Positions 25,570 through 34,824 are shown, counted from the first letter of the stretch. The stretch is DNA of 64,000 nt from DATFDN01 sp963818725 (GCA_963818725.1 CAWFTU010000022.1:1-64000), one strand, 5' to 3'. A program made the numbers and translations. Notes: generated by a model from the sequence alone, not told the origin.

Positions 25570-26451
25570 TTGGCCGACGCCGCGCGCCTGCTTCAGCTTG
25601 TCATCAACGGAGCAGCCTCCGGCTGCATCTACGGCATCATCGCGCTCGGTTTCGTGCTGATCTACAAGGCCACCGAGCTGGTGAACTTCGCCCAGGGCGA
25701 GATCATGATGCTGGGCGGCTTCGCGGCCTATAGCTTTATCAGCCTGTTCGGCCTGAACTATTGGGTGGGCGCGGTTCTGGCGATCCTTGCCACCGCGGCG
25801 TTCGGCTTCCTGCTTGATGTGGTCGTGATACGGCGGGTCATGGGCCAGCCTCAATTCGCGGTTGTCATGCTGACCTTGGGGCTTGGCTTCATATTCCGCG
25901 CCGTCGCCGGGATCACCTGGGGGTATGATTCCGTTGGATACGCCACGCCCTTCACCAACAAGACGATCAATCTCGGCGGCATCATCCTCGGCGCCGACAG
26001 CCTTTCCGTGCTGGGCGGCACGGTCCTGCTCTGCGTCGTGCTCTATCTCTTCTTCAGCAAGACACGGCTCGGCGTCGCGATGCAGGCGGCGTCGCAGAAC
26101 CAGCTTGCCGCCTACTACATGGGCATCCCGGTCCGCACCGCCTTCTCGCTGATCTGGGCGATTGCAGCCGGTGTCTCGGCGGTCGCCGCGATCCTGCTCA
26201 CGCCGATCTCCATGATCGACGTGAACATGGGCACTCTCGGCATCAAGGCATTCGCCGCCGCGGTGCTCGGCGGGTTCGGCAGCATTCCCGGCGCTCTGGT
26301 CGGCGGCGTCCTGATCGGCATTGCCGAGCAGCTCGCCGGATTCTACCTGCCGGCCGGCTTCCAGGATGTGACCGCCAACGCTGTCCTGCTCGGCACCCTG
26401 ATCCTGCTGCCGCAGGGCCTGTTCGCCGAAAAAATGGTCAAGCGGGTCTGA
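25570..26451 (+). CDS. livH: Branched-chain/amide ABC permease LivH
   Basis: I assign a TTG start at 25570, with GGGAG about ten bases upstream. Longer versions of the frame run back through ycjF and are not credible. The 293 residues fit LivH exactly (LLQLVINGAASGCIYGIIAL, about eight membrane spans). The EAA-like loop is seen near VLGGFGSIPGALVGGVLIG. It forms one half of the inner-membrane channel of a HAAT-type importer, with LivM. Next gene four bases downstream. Confidence 0.9.
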   Translation: MADAARLLQLVINGAASGCIYGIIALGFVLIYKATELVNFAQGEIMMLGGFAAYSFISLFGLNYWVGAVLAILATAAFGFLLDVVVIRRVMGQPQFAVVMLTLGLGFIFRAVAGITWGYDSVGYATPFTNKTINLGGIILGADSLSVLGGTVLLCVVLYLFFSKTRLGVAMQAASQNQLAAYYMGIPVRTAFSLIWAIAAGVSAVAAILLTPISMIDVNMGTLGIKAFAAAVLGGFGSIPGALVGGVLIGIAEQLAGFYLPAGFQDVTANAVLLGTLILLPQGLFAEKMVKRV

Positions 26452-26455
26452 CGCG

Positions 26456-27529
26456 ATGCGGTACCTGTTCAAGACGAGCTACCGCCAGGATCTGACGATC
26501 TGGCGTCACTCCGGCGATATCTTCTGGTACGGGCTGCTGGCGATCGTGGTGGCCGTGCTGCCGTTCGTGCTCGGCACGTTCTATATCGGCGAGCTGGGCG
26601 CGGTGTTCATCTTCGCCATCGCGGGCGTCGGGCTGATGCTGCTGACCGGCTATACCGGCCTGGTCAATCTCGGCCATGCCGCGTTCCTCGGCATCGGCGC
26701 CTATACAGAGGCGGTGCTGCTGACGGCCGGGCTGCCCTTCGCCGTCACCTTGCCGCTGTCCGGCATATTCGCCGCGATCGCCGGCGTCGCCATCGGCATC
26801 CCGACGTTGCGCATGAGCGGGCTCTATCTCGCCATCGCCACGCTGGCCTTCGGGCAGATCGTGGCGACGGTGCTGGAGAAGTGGGACAGCGTGACGCACG
26901 GCTTCGACGGAATGCCCGTGCCCACGCCGAGCTTCCTGGGCGTGCCGATCCAGGGCGCCACCGGGGTCTATTACGCCGCGCTGGTCGTGCTGGTCTTCGC
27001 GCTGTGGATCGCCTGCAACATCCTGCGCACCCCGCTCGGCCGGGCGATGGTGGCGATCCGGGATTCGGAAATCTCGGCGCAGAGCATGGGCATCAACCTG
27101 GCCCTGTACAAGACGATCGCCTTTGCCATCGCGGCCGGGCTGACCGGTCTCGCCGGCGCCCTGTTCGCACACTACGTGAACTTCCTCGCCCCGGACTCCT
27201 TCGACATCCTGCTGTCGATACAGTTCCTGACCATCGTCTTCGTGGGCGGCATCGGCTCGCTGCACGGGGTCATCTTCGGCACGCTGTTCGTGCGGCTGCT
27301 GCCGCAGGCCATCGCCATCGCCCGCGACTACCTGCCCGCCAAGCTTGCCCACTTGCCGGGGCTGGAGCCGTCGATCTTTGGGCTGATCCTGGTCCTGGTG
27401 ATCCTGTTCGAACCGGCCGGCATCTATGGCCGCTGGCTGAAGCTGAAGACGTATTTCCAGTCCTTCCCCATGCGCCGCCGCGCGGCGTTCCGCCGCCAGC
27501 GCACCTATACGCGCTCGGAGCGCGTCTGA
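26456..27529 (+). CDS. livM: Branched-chain/amide ABC permease LivM
   Basis: This 357-residue membrane protein has about nine hydrophobic spans and the family segments GYTGLVNLGHAAFLGIGAY, GLYLAIATLAF and VGGIGSLHGVIFG. It is the second channel subunit of the importer. Its stop overlaps the ATG of livG by one base (TGATG). The arginine-rich C-terminus is likely cytosolic. Confidence 0.93.
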   Translation: MRYLFKTSYRQDLTIWRHSGDIFWYGLLAIVVAVLPFVLGTFYIGELGAVFIFAIAGVGLMLLTGYTGLVNLGHAAFLGIGAYTEAVLLTAGLPFAVTLPLSGIFAAIAGVAIGIPTLRMSGLYLAIATLAFGQIVATVLEKWDSVTHGFDGMPVPTPSFLGVPIQGATGVYYAALVVLVFALWIACNILRTPLGRAMVAIRDSEISAQSMGINLALYKTIAFAIAAGLTGLAGALFAHYVNFLAPDSFDILLSIQFLTIVFVGGIGSLHGVIFGTLFVRLLPQAIAIARDYLPAKLAHLPGLEPSIFGLILVLVILFEPAGIYGRWLKLKTYFQSFPMRRRAAFRRQRTYTRSERV

Positions 27530-28296
27530 TGCCCGCCATTTTCGAAGCGGACAATCTCTCGGTGCAGTTCGGCGGTATCCGTGCCGTGGACGCGGTGAGC
27601 TTCACGGTCGAGCCCGGCGAGGTGTTCTCCATCATCGGGCCGAACGGCGCGGGCAAGACGACGATCTTCAACCTCATCAGCCGCATCTATCAGCCAAGCT
27701 CGGGCCGGCTTATCCTTCAGGGCACCGATATCACCAGGGTGCCGCCGCATCGGGTCGCGAGACTCGGTATCGCGCGGACATTCCAGAACATAGAGCTGTT
27801 CTCCAACGCGAGCGTGCTGCAAAATCTGCTGATCGGCTGCCATGCGCATGTGCGGGCCGGCATTCTCTCCCAGCTCGCCTTCCTGCCCGCCGCGCGACGC
27901 GACGAGCTGGTGCATCGCGAACGGGCCGAGGACCTGATCGCCTTCCTCGGGCTGCAACGCTATCGCCACACGCTGATCGGTAGCCTGCCCTATGGCGTGC
28001 GCAAGGTGGTCGAGCTTGGGCGCGCGCTCTGCACAGAGCCGAAGCTGCTGTTGCTCGACGAACCGTCCTCGGGCCTGAACGTCGAGGAGACGGAGGGAAT
28101 GAGCTTCTGGATCGAGGACATCAAACAGGATCTCGGTATCACCGTCATCATGGTCGAGCATGACATGAGCCTGGTGAGCGCCGTGTCCGATCGTGTGATG
28201 GCGTTGAACTATGGGAAGGTGATGGCGATCGGCACGCCACGCGAAGTGCAGACGCATCCCGAGGTGGTGCGGGCCTATATTGGGGGCGGGGCGTGA
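27529..28296 (+). CDS. livG: ABC transporter ATP-binding protein LivG
   Basis: The true start is ATG 27529, although the frame is open far upstream. The 255 residues contain Walker A GPNGAGKTT, Q-loop RTFQNIELF, Walker B LLLLDEPSSGLN and the H-loop MVEHDMSLV. The signature region is LPYGVRKVVELGRAL, the degenerate form usual for LivG. It energises uptake in the cytosol together with LivF. Confidence 0.94.
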   Translation: MPAIFEADNLSVQFGGIRAVDAVSFTVEPGEVFSIIGPNGAGKTTIFNLISRIYQPSSGRLILQGTDITRVPPHRVARLGIARTFQNIELFSNASVLQNLLIGCHAHVRAGILSQLAFLPAARRDELVHRERAEDLIAFLGLQRYRHTLIGSLPYGVRKVVELGRALCTEPKLLLLDEPSSGLNVEETEGMSFWIEDIKQDLGITVIMVEHDMSLVSAVSDRVMALNYGKVMAIGTPREVQTHPEVVRAYIGGGA

Positions 28297-28298
28297 CG

Positions 28299-28389
28299 CG
28301 ACCCCTCCCCCAACCCCCTCCCGCAAGGGGAGGGGGCTCATTGTCTGGCTCTCCCTCCCCTTGCGAGAGGGGGCCGGGGGGAGGGGTCG
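28299..28389. repeat. REP-like palindrome between livG and livF
   Basis: CGACCCCTCCCCC at the left is inverted as GGGGGGAGGGGTCG at the right. Two inner hairpins (CCCTCCCGCAAGGGGAGGG and CCTCCCCTTGCGAGAGG) lie between. It belongs to the same family as the repeats in ligD and at 34941-35036. It fills the livG-livF gap and could act as a partial terminator or mRNA stabiliser. Confidence 0.8.
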
Positions 28390-28408
28390 GCCGTAAAGGA
28401 CGCCGCCT

Positions 28409-29182
28409 ATGAGCACAGAACCCCTGCTCAGCGTTGGGGGCATTGAGACCTATTACGGTCCGATCCAGGCGATTCGCGGCATCAGCCTGGACGTGGCACC
28501 CCGGCAGATCGTCACCGTGCTGGGCGCCAATGGCGCCGGCAAGACCACCGTGCTGCGCACCATCTCCGGCGTGCTCAATCCCGAGCGCGGCTTCATCCGC
28601 TTCGACGACCGCGATCTGCGCGGGCAATCGCCCGATCACGTGATGCGGCTCGGCATCTGCCACGTCCCGGAGGGACGCGAGATGTTCCCGCTGCTGACGG
28701 TGCGAGAGAACCTGATGATGGGCGCCTACACGCGCCGCGACCGGGAAGTCTCCCGCGACATCGACATGTGCTACGACTATTTCCCGATTCTGAAGGAGCG
28801 GGCGCATCAGCGCGCCGGGCTGCTCTCGGGCGGGCAGCAACAGATGCTGGCGATCAGCCGCGCGCTCATGGGCAAGCCGAAGCTGCTGTTGCTGGACGAG
28901 CCTTCGCTCGGCCTTTCACCGATCCTGGTGACGCAGATTTTCGGGATTATCAAGCGCATCAACCAGGAGCAAGGTGTGGCCATCCTGCTCGTCGAGCAGA
29001 ACGCGCATGTCGCGCTGCGGACCGCGGAGTACGGGTACGTCATCGAGGTCGGGCGCGTCGTCATGCAGGACACGTGCGCGCGGCTGATCGAGAAGGAGGA
29101 CATCAAGGAGTTCTATCTCGGCCAGAAGGAGGCTGGGGTGCGCGGGCAGCGCCGGTGGAAGCGGAAGAAGCTGTGGCGATGA
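28409..29182 (+). CDS. livF: ABC transporter ATP-binding protein LivF
   Basis: This 257-residue protein has Walker A GANGAGKTT, signature LSGGQQQML, Walker B LLLLDEPSLGLSP and H-loop LVEQNAHVA. The VPEGREMFPLLTVRENL stretch is characteristic of LivF. It pairs with LivG as the ATPase dimer of the importer. A longer-than-usual basic tail (RRWKRKKLWR) precedes the stop, which overlaps the ligase start (ATGA, 29179-29182). Confidence 0.94.
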   Translation: MSTEPLLSVGGIETYYGPIQAIRGISLDVAPRQIVTVLGANGAGKTTVLRTISGVLNPERGFIRFDDRDLRGQSPDHVMRLGICHVPEGREMFPLLTVRENLMMGAYTRRDREVSRDIDMCYDYFPILKERAHQRAGLLSGGQQQMLAISRALMGKPKLLLLDEPSLGLSPILVTQIFGIIKRINQEQGVAILLVEQNAHVALRTAEYGYVIEVGRVVMQDTCARLIEKEDIKEFYLGQKEAGVRGQRRWKRKKLWR

Positions 29183-30945
29183 GCGGAAGTCTTCCGGCCA
29201 TGGTGTGGGAGCGCGTGGTCGCCCAGGCCGATCGCCCAATCCTGTGCGAGAAGCAGCGCGGCATCTGGCGCGGCATCACCTGGGCCGAGCTGGGCCGGCG
29301 GATGCGCGCGATCGGCCAGGCGCTGCGCGCCACGGGCTTCGAGCCGGGCGACGTGGCGTGCGTGCTTGCCGACACGCGTCCGGAGTGGGTGTACGCCGAT
29401 CTCGGTATCCAGGGCGCCGGCGGAATCGCCGCCGGGGTCTCGCCGGCCGCCGGGGCGGACCTGGTCGGAGAAACCTTGCGCGATTGCGCCGCGCGCGTCT
29501 TGTTCGTCGAGAACGAGGAGCAACTCGACAAGGCGCTGCACGCGCGCGTTTCCTGTCCAATGCTGGAACGCATTGTCATCCTGGACATGAAGGGCTTGCG
29601 TGACCTCGCCGATCCGATGTGCGAAAGCCTGGAGGTGTTTCTTGCCCGCGGCGAGGCGTATGACCGCGAGGCCGGCCGGGATTGGGAGCACGCTTTGGCC
29701 GCCCTCCATCCGGAGAGCCTCGCCGCCTTGATCCACACCGCCGGAACCACTGGGACGCCCAAGAGCGTCATGCTGAGCCATCGCGCCTTGCTGGCCCAGG
29801 CCGAGAACGCGGCGCGTTTGTTCGGCTTGCGCCCCCGCGACGAGCGGCTGGCCTTTATGCCGATGAGCCATGTCATGGAGCGCGTCCTGGGCCTCTATGT
29901 CGGACTGCATGCCGGCGTCGTCAGCAACTATGTCGAGAGCGCCGACACGGTGCTTGAGAATCTGCGGGAGGTGCGCCCCACGGTGCTTGCCGCTGCGCCG
30001 CACGTCTGGGAGCGGTTCCACGCCCGTGTCACCTTGGCGGTCGAGGCGGCAACCCTGGTCCAGCGTTTGCTCTACCGTTGGGCGATCGCGGCGGGTGAAA
30101 GGCAGGCCGACCGCCGGCTGGCGGGCCGCCGGACCCCGGCTTGGACGGCATTGGACGCGCTGCTGTTGCGATGGCTCGTGCTCGGCAATGTGCGCCGCGA
30201 GCTTGGGCTGGATCAGCTGCGTCTCGCCCTGGTGGGTGGCGCGCCAGTCTCCACCGCGCTGATCCGCTGGTTCATGGCGCTGGGAATCGACCTGACTGAA
30301 ACCTATGGCCAAACGGAGTGCGCGGGCCTTGCTGCGGCCGGAAGGCCGGTACCATATGGCGAGATCGCGGTCGCGCGCGACGGTGAGATCCTGGCGCAGG
30401 GCCCGCATGTCTTCAGCGGTTACTGGAACCGGCCAGAGGAGAGCGCGCGGGCGCTGCAAGACGGGTGGCTGCACACGGGCGATCTCGGCGTGGTGACGGA
30501 CGGCTGCCTGCACGTCGCCGGACGGCGGCACGACGTCGTTGCTCTCAGCTCGGGAAAGTCTGTCATGGCCGTCGAGATCGAGAAGGAGTTGAGGGTTTCC
30601 CCTTTTATCACCGATGCGCTGCTGTTTGGAGAAGGGCGGGAGCTCCTGTCCTGCTTGGTGATGATCGACCACGACGCGGTCGAGTCGTGGGCGCAGGCGA
30701 ACCGCGTCCCCTTCACCGGCTTCGCCGCGCTGGTGCGCGCCGACGGGGTGCGCAAGCTGATCGGACGGGAGATTGAGCGCGCCTTGGGGCGGCTCGGCCG
30801 GCCGGGAACGATCGGGGCATTCCGCCTCATTGAACATAAGCTCGAACGTGAGGACCCGGAGCTCACGCCACTCATGCAGCTTCGGCGCGGGATTGTTGAG
30901 GAGAAGTACGGTGCGCTGATCGATGAGATGTACAGCGGCGCCTGA
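29179..30945 (+). CDS. AMP-binding acyl-CoA ligase within the liv operon
   Basis: This 588-residue FadD15/FAA1-type adenylate-forming enzyme has the P-loop HTAGTTGTPKSVMLSH, TYGQTE, WLHTGDLG and the C-terminal IEKELRVSPFI. Such enzymes activate a carboxylate with ATP and then form the CoA thioester. In the last motif the usual catalytic Lys is replaced by Gln567 (LTPLMQLRR instead of LTPTxKxRR), so adenylation may be weak or the reaction altered. The overlap with livF and the 27-base gap to the binding protein tie it to the transporter, suggesting uptake-coupled activation of an aromatic or aliphatic acid. Confidence 0.88.
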   Translation: MSGSLPAMVWERVVAQADRPILCEKQRGIWRGITWAELGRRMRAIGQALRATGFEPGDVACVLADTRPEWVYADLGIQGAGGIAAGVSPAAGADLVGETLRDCAARVLFVENEEQLDKALHARVSCPMLERIVILDMKGLRDLADPMCESLEVFLARGEAYDREAGRDWEHALAALHPESLAALIHTAGTTGTPKSVMLSHRALLAQAENAARLFGLRPRDERLAFMPMSHVMERVLGLYVGLHAGVVSNYVESADTVLENLREVRPTVLAAAPHVWERFHARVTLAVEAATLVQRLLYRWAIAAGERQADRRLAGRRTPAWTALDALLLRWLVLGNVRRELGLDQLRLALVGGAPVSTALIRWFMALGIDLTETYGQTECAGLAAAGRPVPYGEIAVARDGEILAQGPHVFSGYWNRPEESARALQDGWLHTGDLGVVTDGCLHVAGRRHDVVALSSGKSVMAVEIEKELRVSPFITDALLFGEGRELLSCLVMIDHDAVESWAQANRVPFTGFAALVRADGVRKLIGREIERALGRLGRPGTIGAFRLIEHKLEREDPELTPLMQLRRGIVEEKYGALIDEMYSGA

Positions 30946-30972
30946 CTACCCTGACGACGGGAGAAGACATCC

Positions 30973-32136
30973 ATGAAAACCCATTTGGTCGGCCTGCTAA
31001 CAGCCTTGATCGCCACGCCGGCGCTGGCCGCGCCCAATCAGGGCGTGAGCCCGACCGAGATAAAAGTCGGCACCTATACCGACCTGTCCGGCGTCACCGC
31101 GATGTGGGGCGTGAACAACTCCAACGCTTATCGAATGGTGTTCAACGAGGTGAACAAGGGAGGCGACATCACCGGGCGCAAGATCGACTACATCGTCGAG
31201 GACAACCAATACCAGGTGCCGCGTTCGGTTCAGGCCGAGAATAAGCTGCTGAACCAGGATCACGTCTTCATCGAGGTGGCGAACGCCGGCACGCCCATGA
31301 ATAACGCCACCATGCCGATGCAGATCAAGGCTGGCGTGCCGAACGTATTCCCGCTGACCTCCGCGCGCTCGATGTACGAGCCGTTCAGCCCGTACAAGTT
31401 CGCGCTCGGCGCGTCGTACTACGACCAGGTCCGCTCGGGCGTGAAATACTTCATCGAGCAGCGGCAGAAGAAGACCATCTGCGCGATGTCGCAGGATACG
31501 GATTTCGGCCGCGACGTGATGGACGGGCTGAAGGACGAGCTAAAGGTGCTGAAGATGAGTCTTGCGGCGGAGACGCTGCACAAGCCCACCGACACTGACT
31601 TCAGCGCCGCGGTGGTCAAGATGCGTGAGGCCAACTGCGACCTGATCGTGGTTGGCGGGATTACGCGCGATACTATCCAGATCATCGCGGGAGTGCGCAA
31701 GATCGGCTGGAACGTCGATATGATGGGTCAGGCGGCCAGCTATGACGAGGCGGTAGCGCACGTGCCGGGCGGCACGTCTAACGGTTTTTATTCGGTAACC
31801 CCGATGCTGGCCGTTCACGCCGACGATCCGGACCCGAAGGTTCATGCGTTCGTGACCAAGTTCCGGCAGTTGTATGGTAAGGATCCGAACTTCGCCGCGC
31901 AGGTCGGCTACACCGGTGCGCAGCTCGTCGTGCTGGCCTTGCAGCAGGCCGGCAAGGATCTGACCACCGAGGGCTTCATCAAGGGAATGGAGAGCATCAA
32001 GAACTATCACGACATTTTCGGCTCGCCGCCGTTCAGCTTTGGGCCGCAAAAGCATTTGGGGTCGGATCAGGCATTCCTCTGCGTGGTGAAAGACGGGGTG
32101 TGGGTGCCGGTGGAGAAGGAGGCGATTTCCTACTGA
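30973..32136 (+). CDS. Periplasmic binding protein of the liv-type importer
   Basis: This 387-residue protein has a signal peptide (MKTHLVGLLTALIATPALAA, cleavage after AxA) and then a type-I periplasmic-binding fold (Peripla_BP_6). YTDLSGVTAMWGVNNSNAY and TDTDFSAAVVKMR are characteristic of HAAT ligand receptors. It captures the substrate and delivers it to LivH/LivM. A GGGAG ribosome site precedes it. It is the last gene of the operon. The family includes receptors for branched-chain amino acids, amides and aromatic acids; the ligand cannot be read here. Confidence 0.93.
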   Translation: MKTHLVGLLTALIATPALAAPNQGVSPTEIKVGTYTDLSGVTAMWGVNNSNAYRMVFNEVNKGGDITGRKIDYIVEDNQYQVPRSVQAENKLLNQDHVFIEVANAGTPMNNATMPMQIKAGVPNVFPLTSARSMYEPFSPYKFALGASYYDQVRSGVKYFIEQRQKKTICAMSQDTDFGRDVMDGLKDELKVLKMSLAAETLHKPTDTDFSAAVVKMREANCDLIVVGGITRDTIQIIAGVRKIGWNVDMMGQAASYDEAVAHVPGGTSNGFYSVTPMLAVHADDPDPKVHAFVTKFRQLYGKDPNFAAQVGYTGAQLVVLALQQAGKDLTTEGFIKGMESIKNYHDIFGSPPFSFGPQKHLGSDQAFLCVVKDGVWVPVEKEAISY

Positions 32137-32254
32137 CCGCTGTCCGCGCCGGCCGACGCCTGGGGGCGGACGGCTCCGAGTACGATCTCCGCGGCACAAC
32201 GAGCCTTGCCGGGCGACTGCTCGACCTCGACGCGGGCGCAGCCACAGAGCCGCA

Positions 32255-32282
32255 GGGCGGGCCGGGTAACCCGGACCCGCCC
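32255..32282. terminator. Hairpin between convergent genes
   Basis: The stem GGCGGG-CCGGGT pairs with CCCGG-A-CCCGCC around an AA loop. It lies 120 bases after the binding-protein stop and 29 bases before the stop of the convergent adhesin gene. There is no T-run, so it is a candidate bidirectional terminator only. The rest of 32137-32310 shows nothing. Confidence 0.45.
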
Positions 32283-32310
32283 CCTGGCAGGCAGCGGTGC
32301 GTGACGCGCC

Positions 32311-33561
32311 CTAGGCTGCCGCCACCAACAGGAACGACGTGCCCCCGGCATCGGTCCCAAAGGCGGTCGACAGCTTCCCGCTCGTCAAGTCCGCCTTGCT
32401 GAACCCGGCTAGGGTAAGGAAGCTCGCGCCGCCGTTCTGGTAGGTCTCCAGAGTCAGGCCGGTGTAGCCACTCACGCCCATCCCGTCCTGGGCGTTGTTG
32501 GCCAGGCTCTGTGGGCCGATCCCATAGACCACGGCGAAGTCGCCGGAATGCATGCTTGCGATCGTGTTCCAAGACACAGGGTTCTTGGATGCGTCCAGGA
32601 AAAATGCGTTCTTCCCCAACGTGCTGCCGATCTCGAAGTTGACCGTGCCCCCGATGTCGTCCAGCACGTTCGTCCCACCACCCGAGGCGTGGAGAATGTC
32701 GTCTCCGGTGCCGCTCATGATGAAGGCGTCGCTCACCGACGTGCTGACGGCGAGGTTGTCCGAGCTGATCCCGGCGAAGCTGGACCCGTAGCCGACCAGT
32801 GGCTGACCCGTGGTCATGTCCTCCCCGGTGAAGGTGGGCGCCGGCGGCGGGTCGACCGGTATAGGCGGGTTGACCGTTACCGGTGAATCGACCGTCACTG
32901 GCGGCGTGGTCGGGCCGGACTCGGAGCCCGGCGGCTGTGCCGTTACTGGGCCCCCGATGGTGAAGCTGTAGTGGCCCCCCGCGCCCCAGTCGACGGCGCT
33001 GATCCCCATGCCAAATGTGCCGGTTTCAGTGGGCGTGTAGGTGACCGTTTGGCCAGGCTGGATGGTTCCGGACACCGGGTCGTGTTCCGTGCCCATGCTG
33101 TACGTCAGCGGGGAGCTATCGGCACTCAGGGTTAGTGTGTAGGAGACGCCCGCAACGACGTAGGCGCGATAGCCGTCGACCTGGTGGGGGGCGAGCGTGT
33201 CCGAATAGGTGTGGCCCGCTGTCAGCGGACCGCCGTCCACGTTGGACGCACCGTCAGGATGGGAGGTGAAGCTGAAGCTGCCGCCGGCGGCATTAAGCGT
33301 CTCGAACCCGATCGAGTAGACGCCATTGGTGGGCGCAGTGACCTGGATCGTCTGATGAGGGCTGTTGACCGTCCCGGTCTCCTCAATCCCGTCCGGGCCC
33401 GCGATTGCGTAGGTCAGTGGGACGACGCCGTTGGTGGCGGTAACGTCGAAATCGTACGTGATGCCGGCCAGGATCGGCGTGCTGTAGGCGTCGATTTGGC
33501 CGGGCGCGAGCGTGTCGCCGTAGGTGTCGCCACCCACGATAAAACCTTTGTCCAAGAGCAT
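32311..33561 (-). CDS. Secreted adhesin-like protein with RTX-like C-terminus
   Basis: This 416-residue protein has no N-terminal signal peptide. It contains two similar beta-sandwich units (about 5-100 and 105-205; GDTYGDTLAPGQIDAYSTP versus GHTYSDTLAPHQVDGYRAY) resembling bacterial pre-peptidase-type domains. A Pro/Val-rich linker and a C-terminal domain follow (SGTGDDILHASGGGTNVLDD, then a SMHSGDFAVVYGIG region) of the kind found in acetobacterial type-I-secreted proteins. The layout suggests export by an ABC/HlyD/TolC system, none of which is in the window, and a role in adhesion or glycan binding. Low-complexity Gly/Thr/Ser content fits an extracellular protein. Confidence 0.75.
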   Translation of the reverse strand: MLLDKGFIVGGDTYGDTLAPGQIDAYSTPILAGITYDFDVTATNGVVPLTYAIAGPDGIEETGTVNSPHQTIQVTAPTNGVYSIGFETLNAAGGSFSFTSHPDGASNVDGGPLTAGHTYSDTLAPHQVDGYRAYVVAGVSYTLTLSADSSPLTYSMGTEHDPVSGTIQPGQTVTYTPTETGTFGMGISAVDWGAGGHYSFTIGGPVTAQPPGSESGPTTPPVTVDSPVTVNPPIPVDPPPAPTFTGEDMTTGQPLVGYGSSFAGISSDNLAVSTSVSDAFIMSGTGDDILHASGGGTNVLDDIGGTVNFEIGSTLGKNAFFLDASKNPVSWNTIASMHSGDFAVVYGIGPQSLANNAQDGMGVSGYTGLTLETYQNGGASFLTLAGFSKADLTSGKLSTAFGTDAGGTSFLLVAAA

Positions 33562-33672
33562 AACCTATTCCTTGCATGGGTGTTCCTAATACGTTCTTTT
33601 AACATAAATGGCCATATGCCCCGATCACGAGCGCGCCAGGAAGCAAATGCGGTGCGAAAACCGCATTTCATA

Positions 33673-34824
33673 CTAAATCCGGGTGATAGGTTCGGTTTAG
33701 AGTGGCGGCTGCGCGGAGCGGGCCTATGCCGCGGGCGGTTGAACGGGGGATGATGGCACGGATTGCCGAGCACCTGAGTGTGGCGGAACTGGCGGCGCGG
33801 TTCCGCGCGGCGCAAACCGTGACCGAGGCGCGGCACACCCAGGCGATTTGGCTGCTGGCGCAGGGCCGCACGGTGGTCGAGGTGGCCGGGGTGCTGGCGC
33901 TCACGCCGCGCTGGGTGGAGGCGGTGGCGGCGCGCTACAACGCACGCGGCCCGGCGGCGCTGGGCGATGGGCGGCGGCGGAACGGGCGAGCAGCGAGCGT
34001 GCTGACCGAGGCGGTGCTGGCCGCCCTGGCCGAGCGGCTGCGTGAGCCGCCCGAGGACGGCGGGCTATGGAGTGGCCCCAAGGTGGCGGCCTGGATGGCG
34101 CGGCACCTCAAGCTGGAGCGGGTGCATCCGCAGCGCGGCTGGGAGGCGCTGAAGCGGCTCGGCTGGTCGGTGCAGACGCCGCGCCCGCGCCATCCGCGGG
34201 CCGCTGATCCGGAGGCGCGGGCGGCCTTCGCAAACAGGTTGACGTTGCCGTTGCGCAAGCACGGGCGGCGCACCCGAAACAGCCGGTCGAGGTCTGGGCG
34301 GAGGACGAGCACCGCCTCGGCCTGAAGCCGATCCGCCGCCGGGTCTGGGCCAAGGCCGGCGCACGCCCAACGGCGCTGGGTCATCACCGGTTCCAGTGGC
34401 TGCACGTCGCGGCCTTCGTGCAGCCGAGCAGCGGCGAGACGGTCTGGTATCTCTGCACCCGCATCAACAAGCCGGCCTTCGAAACCCGGCTCGCCGCCTT
34501 CGCCCGCGAGAGCGGGGCGGGACGCCGACGCCACATCGTCCTCGTGCTGGACAACGCCGGCTGGCACGGCCCCAAGGGCTTGGCCGTGCCGGACGGGATC
34601 ACGCTGGTGTTCCTGCCTCCCTACAGCCCGGAACTCCAACCCGCTGAGCGGCTCTGGCCGCTGCTCGACGAGGCGGTGGCCAACAAGCACTTCCCCACCC
34701 TGGCCGACCTCGATGCCGCCATCGCCGAACGCAGCACCCGCCTCGACCCAAGCATGATCCGTCCGCACACCAGCTTCCACTGGTGGCCAAAGCCGGTTCA
34801 GCCGAACTAATCAGCCGGATTTGG
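33673..34824 (+). mobile_element. IS630-family element (a)
   Basis: The imperfect ends CTAAATCCGGGTGATAGG and its partner ending GCCGGATTTGG are flanked by TA dinucleotides at 33671-33672 and 34825-34826, the IS630 target. The element is 1152 bp and lies upstream of the adhesin gene, where it may have displaced its promoter. The 33562-33670 stretch holds no gene. Confidence 0.85.
33750..34810 (+). pseudogene. IS630 transposase with a frameshift
   Basis: The N-terminal HTH half starts MMARIAEHLSVAELAARF and is open to 34325. The DDE half continues in another frame from about 34233: WAEDEHRLGLKP (first Asp), LVLDNAGWHG (second Asp) and LQPAERLWPLLDE (Glu). The join AFANRL versus AFAKQV fits loss of one base near 34232. 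IS630 elements sometimes use programmed frameshifting, but no slippery run is seen here, so I treat it as broken. Confidence 0.8.
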
